DNA from: Chitinophagaceae bacterium
GTDB lineage: Bacteria > Bacteroidota > Bacteroidia > Chitinophagales > Chitinophagaceae
Length of the DNA: 64,000 bases
Assembly (NCBI GenBank): GCA_016719015.1
Contig: JADKAZ010000001.1
Location: 310,001 to 374,000 of the forward strand
Reading direction: 5' to 3'
Under the pieces are notes generated by a model, which saw only the letters and a list, made by a program, of their open reading frames with translations, did no database searches and was not told the origin of the DNA. Shown here in pieces: positions 25,826 through 34,937 of the stretch. The translations under genes and the position numbers were made by a program. Position 1 is the first letter of the stretch. Each line of letters starts with the position of its first letter.

Positions 25826-27214
25826 ATGCTTCAAAGATTATTTTATCTTTCTATGCTGGTTCTTGTTACATCAGCTTTGTTTGGTCAACAACAAACTTTT
25901 GATCTTGCAACTTTTACCCCCATTAAGGGCTGGAAAAAACAAACAACAGAGAGTGCTGTACAATTTTCCACAGAAGATACCCAAAAAACTACTTACTGCT
26001 TAATTACCTTATATAAAGCAATACCAGGCAAATCCGGTTCAAAAGAAAACTTTGATCTGGCATGGACATCGTTAGTAAAAGAAATGGTAACTGTTTCTAC
26101 AGCACCAGAAATGCAGCCTGTCTTATCTGAAAACAAATGGGAAGTACAAAGTGGGTATGCCCCGTTTGAAAGCGATGGAAATAAAGGTGTTGCTTTGCTG
26201 GTAACATCAACCAGTTTAAATAAAATGGTAAATATTGTTATCCTTACAAATACGGATGCCTTTGAAAATGAAATTTCTGCTTTTTTAGAATCTATCGCTT
26301 TAAAAAAAGTATCAGAAACCACAAAACAACCATCTAAACCAGCAACAAACCCTGATAAACCAAAAACAACAACTACAGTTACAAAAAAAGATGGTTTTGC
26401 TTTTACCACAACCAATTTTGATGACGGTTGGACAAGTACGGTACAGGAAGACTGGGTGGAAGTAATAAAAGGAAACATTAAAGTATTAATACACTTCCCC
26501 AATAAACAAGCCGATGCTTATAATCCGGTTTTGTTGGATGGATTAAAAAATGCCTGGGATATTCTTGTAGCTCCGCGGTACAGCAGTGGTGCCAATTTCG
26601 AATTCAAACCGGTTTCAGGATGGCAATCAATTGAATTTGCTGAGGCAGACCTTGTAGAAAAAGGAACAGGTAAAAAATTTCATGTTGTTTTATTTAAGAT
26701 GAACTATTCAGGCGGCAACGGAAAATTTATGGAATTTATTACTCCTGATAAAGCTACATATGAAAAGGAGTTCGGACCGTATCGTCAGGAATCTTATGGT
26801 TGGGAAAAATGGGAGAAAATGGCCAATTACAACAAGTTTGCAGTAGCTGCATCTGATCTGAAGGGTAAGTGGACCAGCAACTATACAGGCCTTACCCAGT
26901 ACGTAAATGCAAATACAGGTGCCAGTGCCGGTGCAGATACTCATGCATCTAACCAAAATTTTGAATTTAATGCTGCTAATAGCTATAAATGGGATATAAG
27001 TGTGGCCAGTGGTTTTGTAGGTAATATAAAATTTCAAAATGCCAAATCAAACGGCAAATTTTCAATGAATGGAAACTGGCAGATAAACTTTTCAGATATT
27101 GAAGGCAAACCCAAAAAATACAATGCTTATTTCTCCTGCATCAAAGGTGCCCGCATTCTATGGTTGCAGGATACCGGATATGGGGATTATACAGGGTTTG
27201 GTAAAAGTGAATAA
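25826..27214 (+). CDS. Exported protein, tandem paralogue 1 of a 450-480 aa family
   Basis: 462 aa from ATG 25826, one base after the previous stop; gives the signal LFYLSMLVLVTSALFGQQ. N-terminal domain about 25-165 starts QTFDLATFTPIKGWKKQ and contains TYCLITLYKAIPGKSGSKE and KWEVQSGYAPFESDGNKG. A Thr/Lys/Pro linker (175-205) follows, then a second domain starting FDDGWTSTVQEDWVEV, and a C-terminal lipocalin-like stretch (KFAVAASDLKGKWTSNYTG to YFSCIKGARILWL). The next gene is a close tandem copy; 34938 in module B is a distant one. No family name recognised; the lipocalin resemblance is inferred from the GKW start and alternating strands. Confidence 0.75.
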   Translation: MLQRLFYLSMLVLVTSALFGQQQTFDLATFTPIKGWKKQTTESAVQFSTEDTQKTTYCLITLYKAIPGKSGSKENFDLAWTSLVKEMVTVSTAPEMQPVLSENKWEVQSGYAPFESDGNKGVALLVTSTSLNKMVNIVILTNTDAFENEISAFLESIALKKVSETTKQPSKPATNPDKPKTTTTVTKKDGFAFTTTNFDDGWTSTVQEDWVEVIKGNIKVLIHFPNKQADAYNPVLLDGLKNAWDILVAPRYSSGANFEFKPVSGWQSIEFAEADLVEKGTGKKFHVVLFKMNYSGGNGKFMEFITPDKATYEKEFGPYRQESYGWEKWEKMANYNKFAVAASDLKGKWTSNYTGLTQYVNANTGASAGADTHASNQNFEFNAANSYKWDISVASGFVGNIKFQNAKSNGKFSMNGNWQINFSDIEGKPKKYNAYFSCIKGARILWLQDTGYGDYTGFGKSE

Positions 27215-27242
27215 AACTATTAACACATGAGCTTTTAAAAAA

Positions 27243-28664
27243 ATGATTATGAAAATTTACTTCCGGCTGGTTGTCCGGTTAATGCTTGCAACTAGTATTA
27301 TTTGTAGCTGTAGTGCAGTAGCACAAAAACAGACGTTTGATATTGCTACTTATATTCCTCCGAAAGCATGGGAAAAACAAGCGTCAACCAATGCAATACA
27401 GTTTTCAAAAGAAGATAAAGCAACAGGTACCTATTGCCTTATTACTTTGTACAAATCAATTCCTGGAAAATCTGGTTCAAAAGAAAATTTTGATATGGCA
27501 TGGGCATCACTGGTAAAAGAAATGGTAACCGTTTCGAAGGCCCCTGAAATGCAACCTTCAGCAACGGAGAATAGCTGGGAAGTACAAAGCGGGTATGCTC
27601 CATTTGAAAGCGATGGGAATAAAGGCATTGCCTTACTCGTTACATCCACCAGTTTTGAAAAAATGGTAAATATTATTATACTCACCAATACAGATGCCTA
27701 CCAGGACGATGTAACCGCCTTTTTAGAATCCATCGAATTGAAAAAACTTACCGGAACAGTAAAACCACCTTCAAAACCAATAACAACAACCAGTACAACA
27801 CAAACCACAACAACCGAAGCCCAAAAGGATGAATATGCTTTTACCACCACCAACTTTGATGATGGCTGGACAAGTACCGTGCAGGAAAATTGGGTGGAAG
27901 TAACCAAAGGAACTATAAAAGTGTTATTACACTACCCTAAGGAAGGCACCATTTTCCCTGCTGACCCCGATCCCCTCATCCGTACCGTTTGGGACATTTT
28001 AGTAGCACCCCGATACAGTAATCTGAAAAATTTTAAAACTGCTTACATCACTACATATGACAGACCTTACCTGGGCATGGGAACGGCTACTACTACAGCC
28101 ACAGGGAAACAGGTTTACATTGTTTTCTTCCGGCAAGGCAGCTCGGGTTGGTTAGAATTTATAGCCCCCGATAAAAACAGTTTTATTCAACAATTTAAGT
28201 TTGATCCCGAATTAATAAGATGGGACAGTGAAAGCGAATTGATGAAACCATTAACACAAATGACAGGTTATAACAAATTCGCAGTGGCAGCTTCCGACTT
28301 TTCAGGTGCATGGACAAGTGATTTTACAGGTGTACAACAACTCTATAATGTATATACTGGAAATTATGCCGGCATGAACATCAATCAGTCCAACCAGGAA
28401 TTTGTATTTGGAAGTGGAGGTTTGTATAACTGGAAACTGCTTGCTATCAATGGAATGGTTGGCAACATGAAATATAACCAGGTGAAATCAAATGGTAAAA
28501 TGTCCGTACTGAATAATTGGCAAGTAAAGTTTTCAGATATCGAAGGCAAACCTAAAACATGCCATGCCTTTTTCTCCTGTATAAAAGGAGCCCGGCTATT
28601 AAACCTGTTGGACGCACAATATCCTGGTAGCGGGATTTACACCATATTTGGAAAAGTAAAATAG
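27243..28664 (+). CDS. Exported protein, tandem paralogue 2
   Basis: 473 aa (ATG 27243; ATG 27249 also possible). Signal region RLMLATSIICSCSAVAQ; the SCSAVAQ end fits SPase I, although a Cys makes lipidation conceivable. Domain order matches the preceding gene: TFDIATYIPPKAWEKQ, TYCLITLYKSIPGKSGSKE, WEVQSGYAPFESDGNKG, Thr-rich linker, FDDGWTSTVQENWVEV, then NKFAVAASDFSGAWTSDFTG and FFSCIKGARLL. The N-terminal domain is far more alike between the two copies than the middle and C-terminal parts. 28 bp after the previous gene. Function unknown. Confidence 0.75.
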   Translation: MIMKIYFRLVVRLMLATSIICSCSAVAQKQTFDIATYIPPKAWEKQASTNAIQFSKEDKATGTYCLITLYKSIPGKSGSKENFDMAWASLVKEMVTVSKAPEMQPSATENSWEVQSGYAPFESDGNKGIALLVTSTSFEKMVNIIILTNTDAYQDDVTAFLESIELKKLTGTVKPPSKPITTTSTTQTTTTEAQKDEYAFTTTNFDDGWTSTVQENWVEVTKGTIKVLLHYPKEGTIFPADPDPLIRTVWDILVAPRYSNLKNFKTAYITTYDRPYLGMGTATTTATGKQVYIVFFRQGSSGWLEFIAPDKNSFIQQFKFDPELIRWDSESELMKPLTQMTGYNKFAVAASDFSGAWTSDFTGVQQLYNVYTGNYAGMNINQSNQEFVFGSGGLYNWKLLAINGMVGNMKYNQVKSNGKMSVLNNWQVKFSDIEGKPKTCHAFFSCIKGARLLNLLDAQYPGSGIYTIFGKVK

Positions 28665-28692
28665 GATTAAAACATTATCGCTGTAAATCATT

Positions 28693-28742
28693 AATTCCCT
28701 GTTTCAGGGGATTGTTAATGATATTTACCAGCCTTATTTTTA
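28693..28742 (+). promoter_or_regulatory. Dyad AATTCCCTG-TTT-CAGGGGATT upstream of the M48 gene
   Basis: AATTCCCTG (28693-28701) and CAGGGGATT (28705-28713) form an 8-of-9 inverted repeat with a 3-nt spacer. TTTCAGGGGAT is the motif seen before 18537, 19775 and 33472. A TATTTTTA box is at 28735-28742, 22 bp after GGGGAT. GGGGAT ends 50 bp before the ATG. Confidence 0.45.
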
Positions 28743-28761
28743 ATCATCAATCAAATTATTC

Positions 28762-29568
28762 ATGATAAAAAAATATTTCCTGGGTGCCAGTATAGTTATA
28801 ATCGGATTTTGCAGTTGTAAAACAGTTCCGGTTACTGGCCGCAAACAACTAAATCTAGTTCCCGATTTCATGATAAAAGAAATGGCTTTTACTCAATACG
28901 ATTCTGTCGTAAAAGCAAGCCCTACCCTTTCTCAATTTGATACAAGGGCACAAATGGTAACCCGTGTAGGAAACAGAATACAAACCGCTGTAGAAAACTA
29001 TATGCAGCAAAACAACATGCAAAAAGAACTGAAAAATTTTAAATGGGAATTTAATACCATTAATGAAAATATTGTGAACGCCTGGTGCATGCCGGGAGGC
29101 AAAGTGGTGGTCTATACAGGTCTGCTCCCCATTACACAATCGGAAGAGGGGTTAGCGGTGGTAATGGGACATGAAATTGCCCATGCCATTGCAAGGCATG
29201 GAAATGAAAGAATGAGTGAAGCCTTATTAATTGGTGTCGGTGGTTTAGCATTACAAGAAGCATTAAAAGAAAAAAAAGAAACTACACAACTGCTATTTTT
29301 AGGATTATATGTAGTAGGCTCCAAGCTTGCTTTAGAATTACCCAACAGCCGGATGCAGGAAAGTGAAGCAGATAAACTGGGATTGATTTTTATGAGTATG
29401 GCTGGTTACAACCCGGAAGAAGCGGTACCTTTCTGGCAACGGATGGCCGCCAATAATAAAGGTGGCAAACTTCCTGAATTTTTATCTACCCATCCGTCTG
29501 ACGAAACAAGGATTAAAAAATTAAGTGAACTTATTCCTGAAATAAAAAACATTTACTATAAAAATTAA
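28762..29568 (+). CDS. M48-family metallopeptidase lipoprotein
   Basis: 268 aa. Lipoprotein signal (FLGASIVIIGFCSC, lipobox Cys near 18-20) followed by KTVPVTGRKQLNLVP, the start typical of LoiP/YcaL/OMA1-like M48 peptidases. Zinc motif HEIAH in VVMGHEIAHAIARHG (about residue 137), third ligand Glu in MQESEADKLGLIFMSMAGY, and the STHPSDETRI motif near the end. No transmembrane helices, so a periplasm-facing lipoprotein peptidase probably acting in envelope quality control. Heads a two-gene unit with the Het-C-like gene (3-bp gap). Confidence 0.9.
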   Translation: MIKKYFLGASIVIIGFCSCKTVPVTGRKQLNLVPDFMIKEMAFTQYDSVVKASPTLSQFDTRAQMVTRVGNRIQTAVENYMQQNNMQKELKNFKWEFNTINENIVNAWCMPGGKVVVYTGLLPITQSEEGLAVVMGHEIAHAIARHGNERMSEALLIGVGGLALQEALKEKKETTQLLFLGLYVVGSKLALELPNSRMQESEADKLGLIFMSMAGYNPEEAVPFWQRMAANNKGGKLPEFLSTHPSDETRIKKLSELIPEIKNIYYKN

Positions 29569-29571
29569 ACC

Positions 29572-30612
29572 ATGAAAAATTTACTGCTCACTTTGTGCCT
29601 TTTCACAACAAGTAAGGCAATGGCTTTCGATACCTGGTGGCATGCAGAATGCACCAGAAAGGCAATGACAGGTAATGGATTTTCGGCTGATGCCAGATTA
29701 GCGGCACAAGTATCTAATTATATTACTGACTTTCATTCTGCAGTGCTATTTGGTACAGGCATTCCTGAAAAACAGCGGGTAGAAGTATTCAAACTCAAAC
29801 AGGAAATGTCGTATGAATATATGCACTTTGATGCAATTTATTCAACTGCGGATATAGAAAAAAACTGGCAAAGTATTTATGTAAATACTATTCAGACGCT
29901 CAAAAAATATAATAATAATCCGGATGTAAAAAGCGGCTTTCGGTTAATTATATTATTCAATATCATTGGCGCATCGCTGCATATCGTGCAGGATTTTTAC
30001 TCACATTCTAATTGGGTAAATACATATACATTACTTAACAAAAGTCCAATTCCTACCTGGTATGGAGAGGATAGCACCTACCGGAAAAGTCTTTATTTAT
30101 ATACAGGAGCATATCCTGACGGTTCGGCTAAAGGTAAAAAAGATCATTCAGAACTAAATAAAGACTGCTCATCTCTTCCACTAAATAAAGAAGCTGTAGA
30201 GGTTGCCGAAAGAGCTTCCATTGAATGGGTAAAAAAAATCATGGAAGCTACCCCTGAACTTCCATGGGGAGAATTAAAGAGTTATAATATACAGGGTGAT
30301 GCCATTCTTAAAAACTTCCTGGTAAAACTGGACGCAACATTTCTTACCTCAAGTTCCATTGTGGCAGGCCACCTGGATGGTAGCAAACCGGCTAAATTTA
30401 TCTTTTCTGCTGAGAAAAATTTAGTAAAGGAACAATCAATGGCCCTCGCAGCCCTTAATCTTACTATCGGTGAATACGCTGCATATTTAACGTTGGAAAG
30501 AAATATTTACAAAATCCCTTCCCCTTATTGGGCGGGTTTCAGAGTTTACTTTATTACACGAGATATGGCGAATGGGCTGTCCCATAGCAATAAGAAATAT
30601 GTAAAACCTTAA
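29572..30612 (+). CDS. Exported Het-C-like / zinc-dependent phospholipase C-fold protein
   Basis: 346 aa. Signal peptide LLLTLCLFTTSKAMA. Mature N-terminus FDTWWHAECTRKAM and the central GASLHIVQDFYSHSNWV match the pattern of bacterial Het-C-like proteins and the zinc-dependent phospholipase C/S1-P1 nuclease helical fold, in which N-terminal Trp-His and an internal HxxxD...H bind zinc. Catalysis is not proven. Its tight coupling with the M48 lipoprotein suggests a joint periplasmic role. Ends convergent with the module B response regulator. Confidence 0.68.
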   Translation: MKNLLLTLCLFTTSKAMAFDTWWHAECTRKAMTGNGFSADARLAAQVSNYITDFHSAVLFGTGIPEKQRVEVFKLKQEMSYEYMHFDAIYSTADIEKNWQSIYVNTIQTLKKYNNNPDVKSGFRLIILFNIIGASLHIVQDFYSHSNWVNTYTLLNKSPIPTWYGEDSTYRKSLYLYTGAYPDGSAKGKKDHSELNKDCSSLPLNKEAVEVAERASIEWVKKIMEATPELPWGELKSYNIQGDAILKNFLVKLDATFLTSSSIVAGHLDGSKPAKFIFSAEKNLVKEQSMALAALNLTIGEYAAYLTLERNIYKIPSPYWAGFRVYFITRDMANGLSHSNKKYVKP

Positions 30613-30644
30613 ATAGCTATCCCGTTTGCGGAAAAACAATAAGG

Positions 30645-30702
30645 TTCCCAGACTACAGAAAAAACTTATATTATTTTTATTAGCATTCACTTAGTCTGGG
30701 AA
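30645..30702. repeat. Long inverted repeat between convergent genes
   Basis: TTCCCAGACTA (30645-30655) and TAGTCTGGGAA (30692-30702) are perfect 11-bp inverted arms around a 36-nt AT-rich loop. Placed between the ends of the Het-C-like gene and the module B regulator, it could be a bidirectional terminator; no T-tract follows on either side, so a protein-binding dyad is also possible. Confidence 0.45.
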
Positions 30703-30748
30703 GAATATGCAGCAAACCCCTATAATAGTCACTCCATTTTACAGAATT

Positions 30749-31381
30749 TTACAGCATATTATACTTTGCAGCCAGCTTAATTAAGCTGGCAGTATTATTT
30801 ATGCCGAACTTGGTAAGCAGATTCTTGCGATGACTATCAACCGTATGCAGACTAAGAAAAAGTTTTTCAGCAATTTGCGGGTTGGTAAATCCATCAGCAA
30901 TTAAATCCAGCACTTCCTTTTCTCTGCTGCTGAGTATCGGCACATTATTTATTTCCTCTTTATCGAAGGCTGATAAACTAATATCAAGACTCATATAAAG
31001 CTTCCCTTCATGTACACTCAAAATCGCCTCTTCGATCTCTTCCTTGGAGGCACTTTTAATCAAATAACCAGATGCCCCATTTTGTATCATTTGAGTAATA
31101 TAACTACGTTCTTTAAATGTACTCATTGCAATTACCTTTATTTCAGGGAATTCTTTTTTTATTTTTAATGTCAGCTCAATACCGCTAATTTCTGGCATAT
31201 TAATATCAGTAATTACAATATCGGGAGCAGCCGCTTTTATTAGCTCAATTGCCTCGTAAGCATTGGCCGCAGTACCGACTATATCGACAAAATTAATTTG
31301 TGTCAGCATTGACCGCATACCTTCCAGTACCATCGGATGGTCATCCACAATCAATACTTTTATTCTATTCATTGCTATCAA
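30749..31381 (-). CDS. NarL/LuxR-family response regulator (module B)
   Basis: 210 aa. Receiver domain: VLIVDDHPMVLEGM, phospho-Asp in IVITDINMPEISG (about residue 58), MSTFKERSYI and YLIKSASKEE. HTH domain: LSSREKEVLDLIADGFTNPQIAEKL and VDSHRKNLLTKFGINN. Overlaps its kinase gene by 4 bp. Same family and arrangement as the module A regulator at 15804, including the shared tail NNTASLIKLA / KNTASLVRMA. Confidence 0.93.
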   Translation of the reverse strand: MIAMNRIKVLIVDDHPMVLEGMRSMLTQINFVDIVGTAANAYEAIELIKAAAPDIVITDINMPEISGIELTLKIKKEFPEIKVIAMSTFKERSYITQMIQNGASGYLIKSASKEEIEEAILSVHEGKLYMSLDISLSAFDKEEINNVPILSSREKEVLDLIADGFTNPQIAEKLFLSLHTVDSHRKNLLTKFGINNTASLIKLAAKYNML

Positions 31382-33306
31382 ATTATACAGTCAATATGTA
31401 TAGAAGTACCTTTACCGGGAGCAGATTGAATGTCTATTTGCCCTTTCAGATAATCTACTCTTGACTTAATATTTTTTAATCCTGAACCACGTAGGATCGA
31501 TATTTCATCCATTGTAAACCCTTTACCATTATCCTCTATTGTAATGGTAAGATTATTATCATTTCGCATCACCTGTGCCAGTATGATAGAAGCATCAGAA
31601 TGCTTTATTGCATTATTCAGCAGCTCCTGCACAACCCTGTAAACAACAATTTCAATAGTAGGTTCCATTCGATTCTCCAACCCATGAAATTCGCAGTTAA
31701 TCTTATATGCCTGACCTGCTGACAAACTATCGCAATAATCCTGAAGTGCCTGCTGCAATCCTAATTTCATTAATGCTTCGGGCATCATGTTATGAGCTAC
31801 CCTGCGCATTTCGCTTATCGACTCATCTAATTTGCTCAAAGCATTATTAAATATAAGGCCATGTTCTTCCGATAAAATTAAATTTCCTTTCATAGCTCCT
31901 AATTGAAGTTTAACGCCGCTCAGCAAACCGCCGAGGCCATCGTGTAAATCTTGGGCCAACCTGTTCCGTTCTTCTTCCTGGCCCTTTACTATTGATTGAG
32001 TGGCAAGTAATAATTTTTCTTTCCCCAGCTGGATAATTTTTTGTTCCTGAAGCTTTTGTTTTTGTTTGTAATTGCGGTAAGAAAGGATCGAAACAATTAG
32101 TAAGGTTACGGCACTGCCAATTAAAATATAGTTCAGTGTATTTTTTCTTAAGATGGTAGCCTGCTGTATAACCAATAGTTTTTCTTTTTTTTCTGTATCA
32201 TATTTTTTATCCAGTAACTGTACATTTCGCTGCATTCTGTCATTAAAAAATTGCTCAGATAATTCAATACTTAAACGATTATAATAATCATAATTTTTTA
32301 AATCACCTTTTACTAAAGACAGCTCAGATAATATGTCAGCAAACAACTGTGAAGGCTCTACATAATTTCTTTGTTGTGCCATCCTAAAACCTGTCTTAGC
32401 CAACTCACCGCTTTTTGTAAAATCGCTGGTAAAAAAAGAATACAATGCCAATCCATAGATATTGTTTACCATAGCCAGACTATCACCCAATTTTTCTGCG
32501 AGTCGCAAACCTAGGGTACAATAATAAGTAAGGCTGTCATACCTGCCCTGTTTTATTAAAACAGCACCAATATTGCTTATAATGTTAGATTCAATATTAT
32601 CATAGTTTTCTTTTCTTGCAATCCCAAGACCATCCTGCATTATAACGAGAGCACTATCATATCTTTTTGAACTGGAATATGCATTCCCTAGATTTGATAA
32701 CACATTGGCAATATCATAACTATTCCCGGATTTCCTGGCTATAGCTAATGCCTTTTGATGAAATTCCAACGCCTTATCGTATTGTTTTGTTTCTCTGTAA
32801 ATCACACCCAAATTATCATAGATAAGGCTTAACCGGGCATCATTCTTTGTTTTTTCGAAATAAGCCACTGATGGTAACAGATACTGCAAAGCACTTTCAT
32901 AGTCTTGCAGGTAAGAATATGTAGCTGAAAGGTTTTGCTGGGCAATAATTATGCGTTCCTCATTCCCAAACCTGTTTGCCAGCTGCAATGCATCCTTAGT
33001 AAGTACCAGCGCTGAATCAAATTTGGCCTGGATATTCAATACAGCCGTATAGTTAGAATAGTACTTTAAAATTCCCAGGGTGTAGTTCATCTTTTCACTC
33101 AGCCGCCTGGCCTGTAAGTAGTAATTTTTTGCTTCTTCCAGGTTGTTGTACTCAACATATTGACCTGTTGTAATTAATGCAAGCACCTTATTGGTATCCT
33201 CTTTAGCCAGAGATAATACTTTCAACAGACTGTCTTTTGAAGCATCAGTTTGTGCATACAATGACTTCACCGGAAGCAATAGAAATAAAAAAAGTAATCT
33301 GTTCAT
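31378..33306 (-). CDS. TPR sensor histidine kinase (module B)
   Basis: 642 aa. Signal peptide (LLFLFLLLPVKSLYAQ), periplasmic TPR array about 40-370 (for example NLGVIYRETKQYDKALEFH and NLGNAYSSSKRYDSALV), membrane segment near 390 (YILIGSAVTLLIVSILSY), HisKA_3 with LAQDLHDGLGGLLSG, and HATPase_c with ITIEDNGKGFTMDE and GLKNIKSRVDYL. The kinase half is highly similar to module A; the TPR half differs more, so the sensed ligands may differ. Divergent from 33472. Confidence 0.92.
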   Translation of the reverse strand: MNRLLFLFLLLPVKSLYAQTDASKDSLLKVLSLAKEDTNKVLALITTGQYVEYNNLEEAKNYYLQARRLSEKMNYTLGILKYYSNYTAVLNIQAKFDSALVLTKDALQLANRFGNEERIIIAQQNLSATYSYLQDYESALQYLLPSVAYFEKTKNDARLSLIYDNLGVIYRETKQYDKALEFHQKALAIARKSGNSYDIANVLSNLGNAYSSSKRYDSALVIMQDGLGIARKENYDNIESNIISNIGAVLIKQGRYDSLTYYCTLGLRLAEKLGDSLAMVNNIYGLALYSFFTSDFTKSGELAKTGFRMAQQRNYVEPSQLFADILSELSLVKGDLKNYDYYNRLSIELSEQFFNDRMQRNVQLLDKKYDTEKKEKLLVIQQATILRKNTLNYILIGSAVTLLIVSILSYRNYKQKQKLQEQKIIQLGKEKLLLATQSIVKGQEEERNRLAQDLHDGLGGLLSGVKLQLGAMKGNLILSEEHGLIFNNALSKLDESISEMRRVAHNMMPEALMKLGLQQALQDYCDSLSAGQAYKINCEFHGLENRMEPTIEIVVYRVVQELLNNAIKHSDASIILAQVMRNDNNLTITIEDNGKGFTMDEISILRGSGLKNIKSRVDYLKGQIDIQSAPGKGTSIHIDCII

Positions 33307-33377
33307 TAAATTGATACCCTTTTAATATATTAATAAAAGTAGAACATCATTTGGCACATTTCAAGCATTTATATAAA

Positions 33378-33421
33378 AATCCCCTGAACAAGGGATAGCA
33401 AATACAGGTATTCAGGGGATT
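33378..33421. promoter_or_regulatory. Perfect dyad AATCCCCTGAA / TTCAGGGGATT between divergent module B genes
   Basis: Arms 33378-33388 and 33411-33421, 11 of 11 complementary, 22-nt spacer that holds a third AAGGGAT-like half site at 33390-33396. The GGGGAT ends 52 bp before ATG 33472, and the left arm is 72 bp upstream of the kinase start at 33306. Matches the motif upstream of 18537, 19775 and 28762. Inferred operator; a hairpin in RNA is the alternative, as TGTTTTTC follows. Confidence 0.5.
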
Positions 33422-33471
33422 GTTTTTCTACCTGATTAATTGAAGTTTTACATTCAGTTAATACAACGTGT

Positions 33472-34905
33472 ATGAAAAAGAAACTCTTTCTATTCCTTAA
33501 CTACTGCTTGATGGTATTTGTTGTCACTGCACAAAATGTAGGTATTGGCACCACCACACCACATGCTCCTCTCCAGTTTGGCAATACGCTTAACAACCGG
33601 AAAATTGTTCTCTGGGAAGCCGCAGATGACGACCACCAATTCTATGGCCTGGGTATGGGCAATTCGGCTCTTCGTTATCAAACGGCTTCTGTGAATAACG
33701 ATCATATTTTTTATGCCGCCGCATCCAATACCGCATCCACAGAGTTGCTCAGAATTAAGGGGAATGGGAATGTGGGAATAGGTAATGATCCTGTTTACCG
33801 GCTGGATATAAACGGGCGGATGCGCATCCGCAGTGGAGGAAGCAATTCCAGCAGTGCAGGCATCTGGCTCAATAATAATGCAAACAATTTAAGCCCGGCT
33901 TTTATTGGAATGGAAAGCGATAATATAGTTGGTTTTTATGGAGCTGGTTCGCCCAATGGATGGGGATTAACGATGAATACAATTTCCGGAAACATAGGTA
34001 TCGGCATGTCAGTGCCGGGTTTTCCATTAAATTTTCCCAGTACCGTAGGCGACAAAATTTCATTATATGGGGAAAGCGGCACACATTATGGATTTGGAAT
34101 TCAAGGAAGCCTGCTTCAAATTCACACTTCCACAGCTGGAGATAATATTGCATTGGGTTATGGCAGCAGCGCCTCATTTACAGAAAGGGCAAGAATAATA
34201 AATGAGGGAGAAATAGGAATGGATATTACAGGACGCTTACGCCTGAGGACCGGAACGGAAACGGCCGGCACCTGGCTCAACAATTCGCAGAATGTACCAA
34301 GAGCTTTTGTGGGACTACAATCAGATAGCACTGTTGGTTTCTTTGGCAATAACGGAGCTGGTTGGGGACTTTTTATGAATACAAGAACCGGTGCTTTATC
34401 AATTGGAGGAGCCACCGGGCAGGGTCAGGCAGGCCAGGTTCTTACAAATAATGGAAACAGTGCTGCTGCCTCATGGGCATCGCCTACCCGTGAGCTCTAT
34501 AATAACACAGTTAAAATACAAGGCGCTACAGATGTTTATATTGACCAGGGATTTACGTTCATAGATGTTCCTGGCTTAACCTGGACATTCACCATTGCTT
34601 CAAATGCCCGGATTTTAATTCATCATAATGTCTATGCAAATTCAGTAGTTTGTAGTGGTTGTGGAGGGATAGGAAACAGGATTGACCTTCAGCTATTCGT
34701 TAACGGAAATGGTTTGGGAATACATAAATACCTGCTTCCCTATGGCAATCAAATGACAATTTCAGGTATGAGTATTACAACCCTGCCGGCTGGTACCTAT
34801 ACTGTAAATGTAAAAGCAAGAGCGGCAGGCTCATTAGGTGTATGGTTTGGAACCAGTTTTTCAGATTATACAAATAATATTATTGTCCAGGTTATTTCAC
34901 AATAA
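33472..34905 (+). CDS. Exported fibre-like GIGTTTP protein (module B)
   Basis: 477 aa. Signal FLFLNYCLMVFVVTAQ, then NVGIGTTTPHAPLQF. The body has repeated blocks of GxxGIG type (GNGNVGIGNDPVYRLDI, GNIGIGMSVPGFPLNF) and two copies of a module reading AGIWLNNNANNLSPAFIGMESD and AGTWLNNSQNVPRAFVGLQSD, each followed by a Gly-rich GWGL(T/F)MNT stretch. The last 135 residues form a predicted beta-rich head (FTFIDVPGLTWTFTIASN to NNIIVQVIS). Unlike the module A counterpart it has no S74 domain. Likely secreted or surface-exposed. Confidence 0.75.
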   Translation: MKKKLFLFLNYCLMVFVVTAQNVGIGTTTPHAPLQFGNTLNNRKIVLWEAADDDHQFYGLGMGNSALRYQTASVNNDHIFYAAASNTASTELLRIKGNGNVGIGNDPVYRLDINGRMRIRSGGSNSSSAGIWLNNNANNLSPAFIGMESDNIVGFYGAGSPNGWGLTMNTISGNIGIGMSVPGFPLNFPSTVGDKISLYGESGTHYGFGIQGSLLQIHTSTAGDNIALGYGSSASFTERARIINEGEIGMDITGRLRLRTGTETAGTWLNNSQNVPRAFVGLQSDSTVGFFGNNGAGWGLFMNTRTGALSIGGATGQGQAGQVLTNNGNSAAASWASPTRELYNNTVKIQGATDVYIDQGFTFIDVPGLTWTFTIASNARILIHHNVYANSVVCSGCGGIGNRIDLQLFVNGNGLGIHKYLLPYGNQMTISGMSITTLPAGTYTVNVKARAAGSLGVWFGTSFSDYTNNIIVQVISQ

Positions 34906-34937
34906 ACTTTAGAGCATATCAATCAGATAAATCAACC

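Noticed and set aside
18537..34905. Fibre-like proteins as remains of a prophage
   Set aside because: Both have secretion signals and Bacteroidota GIGTTTP starts, and no capsid, terminase, integrase or lysis gene is near.
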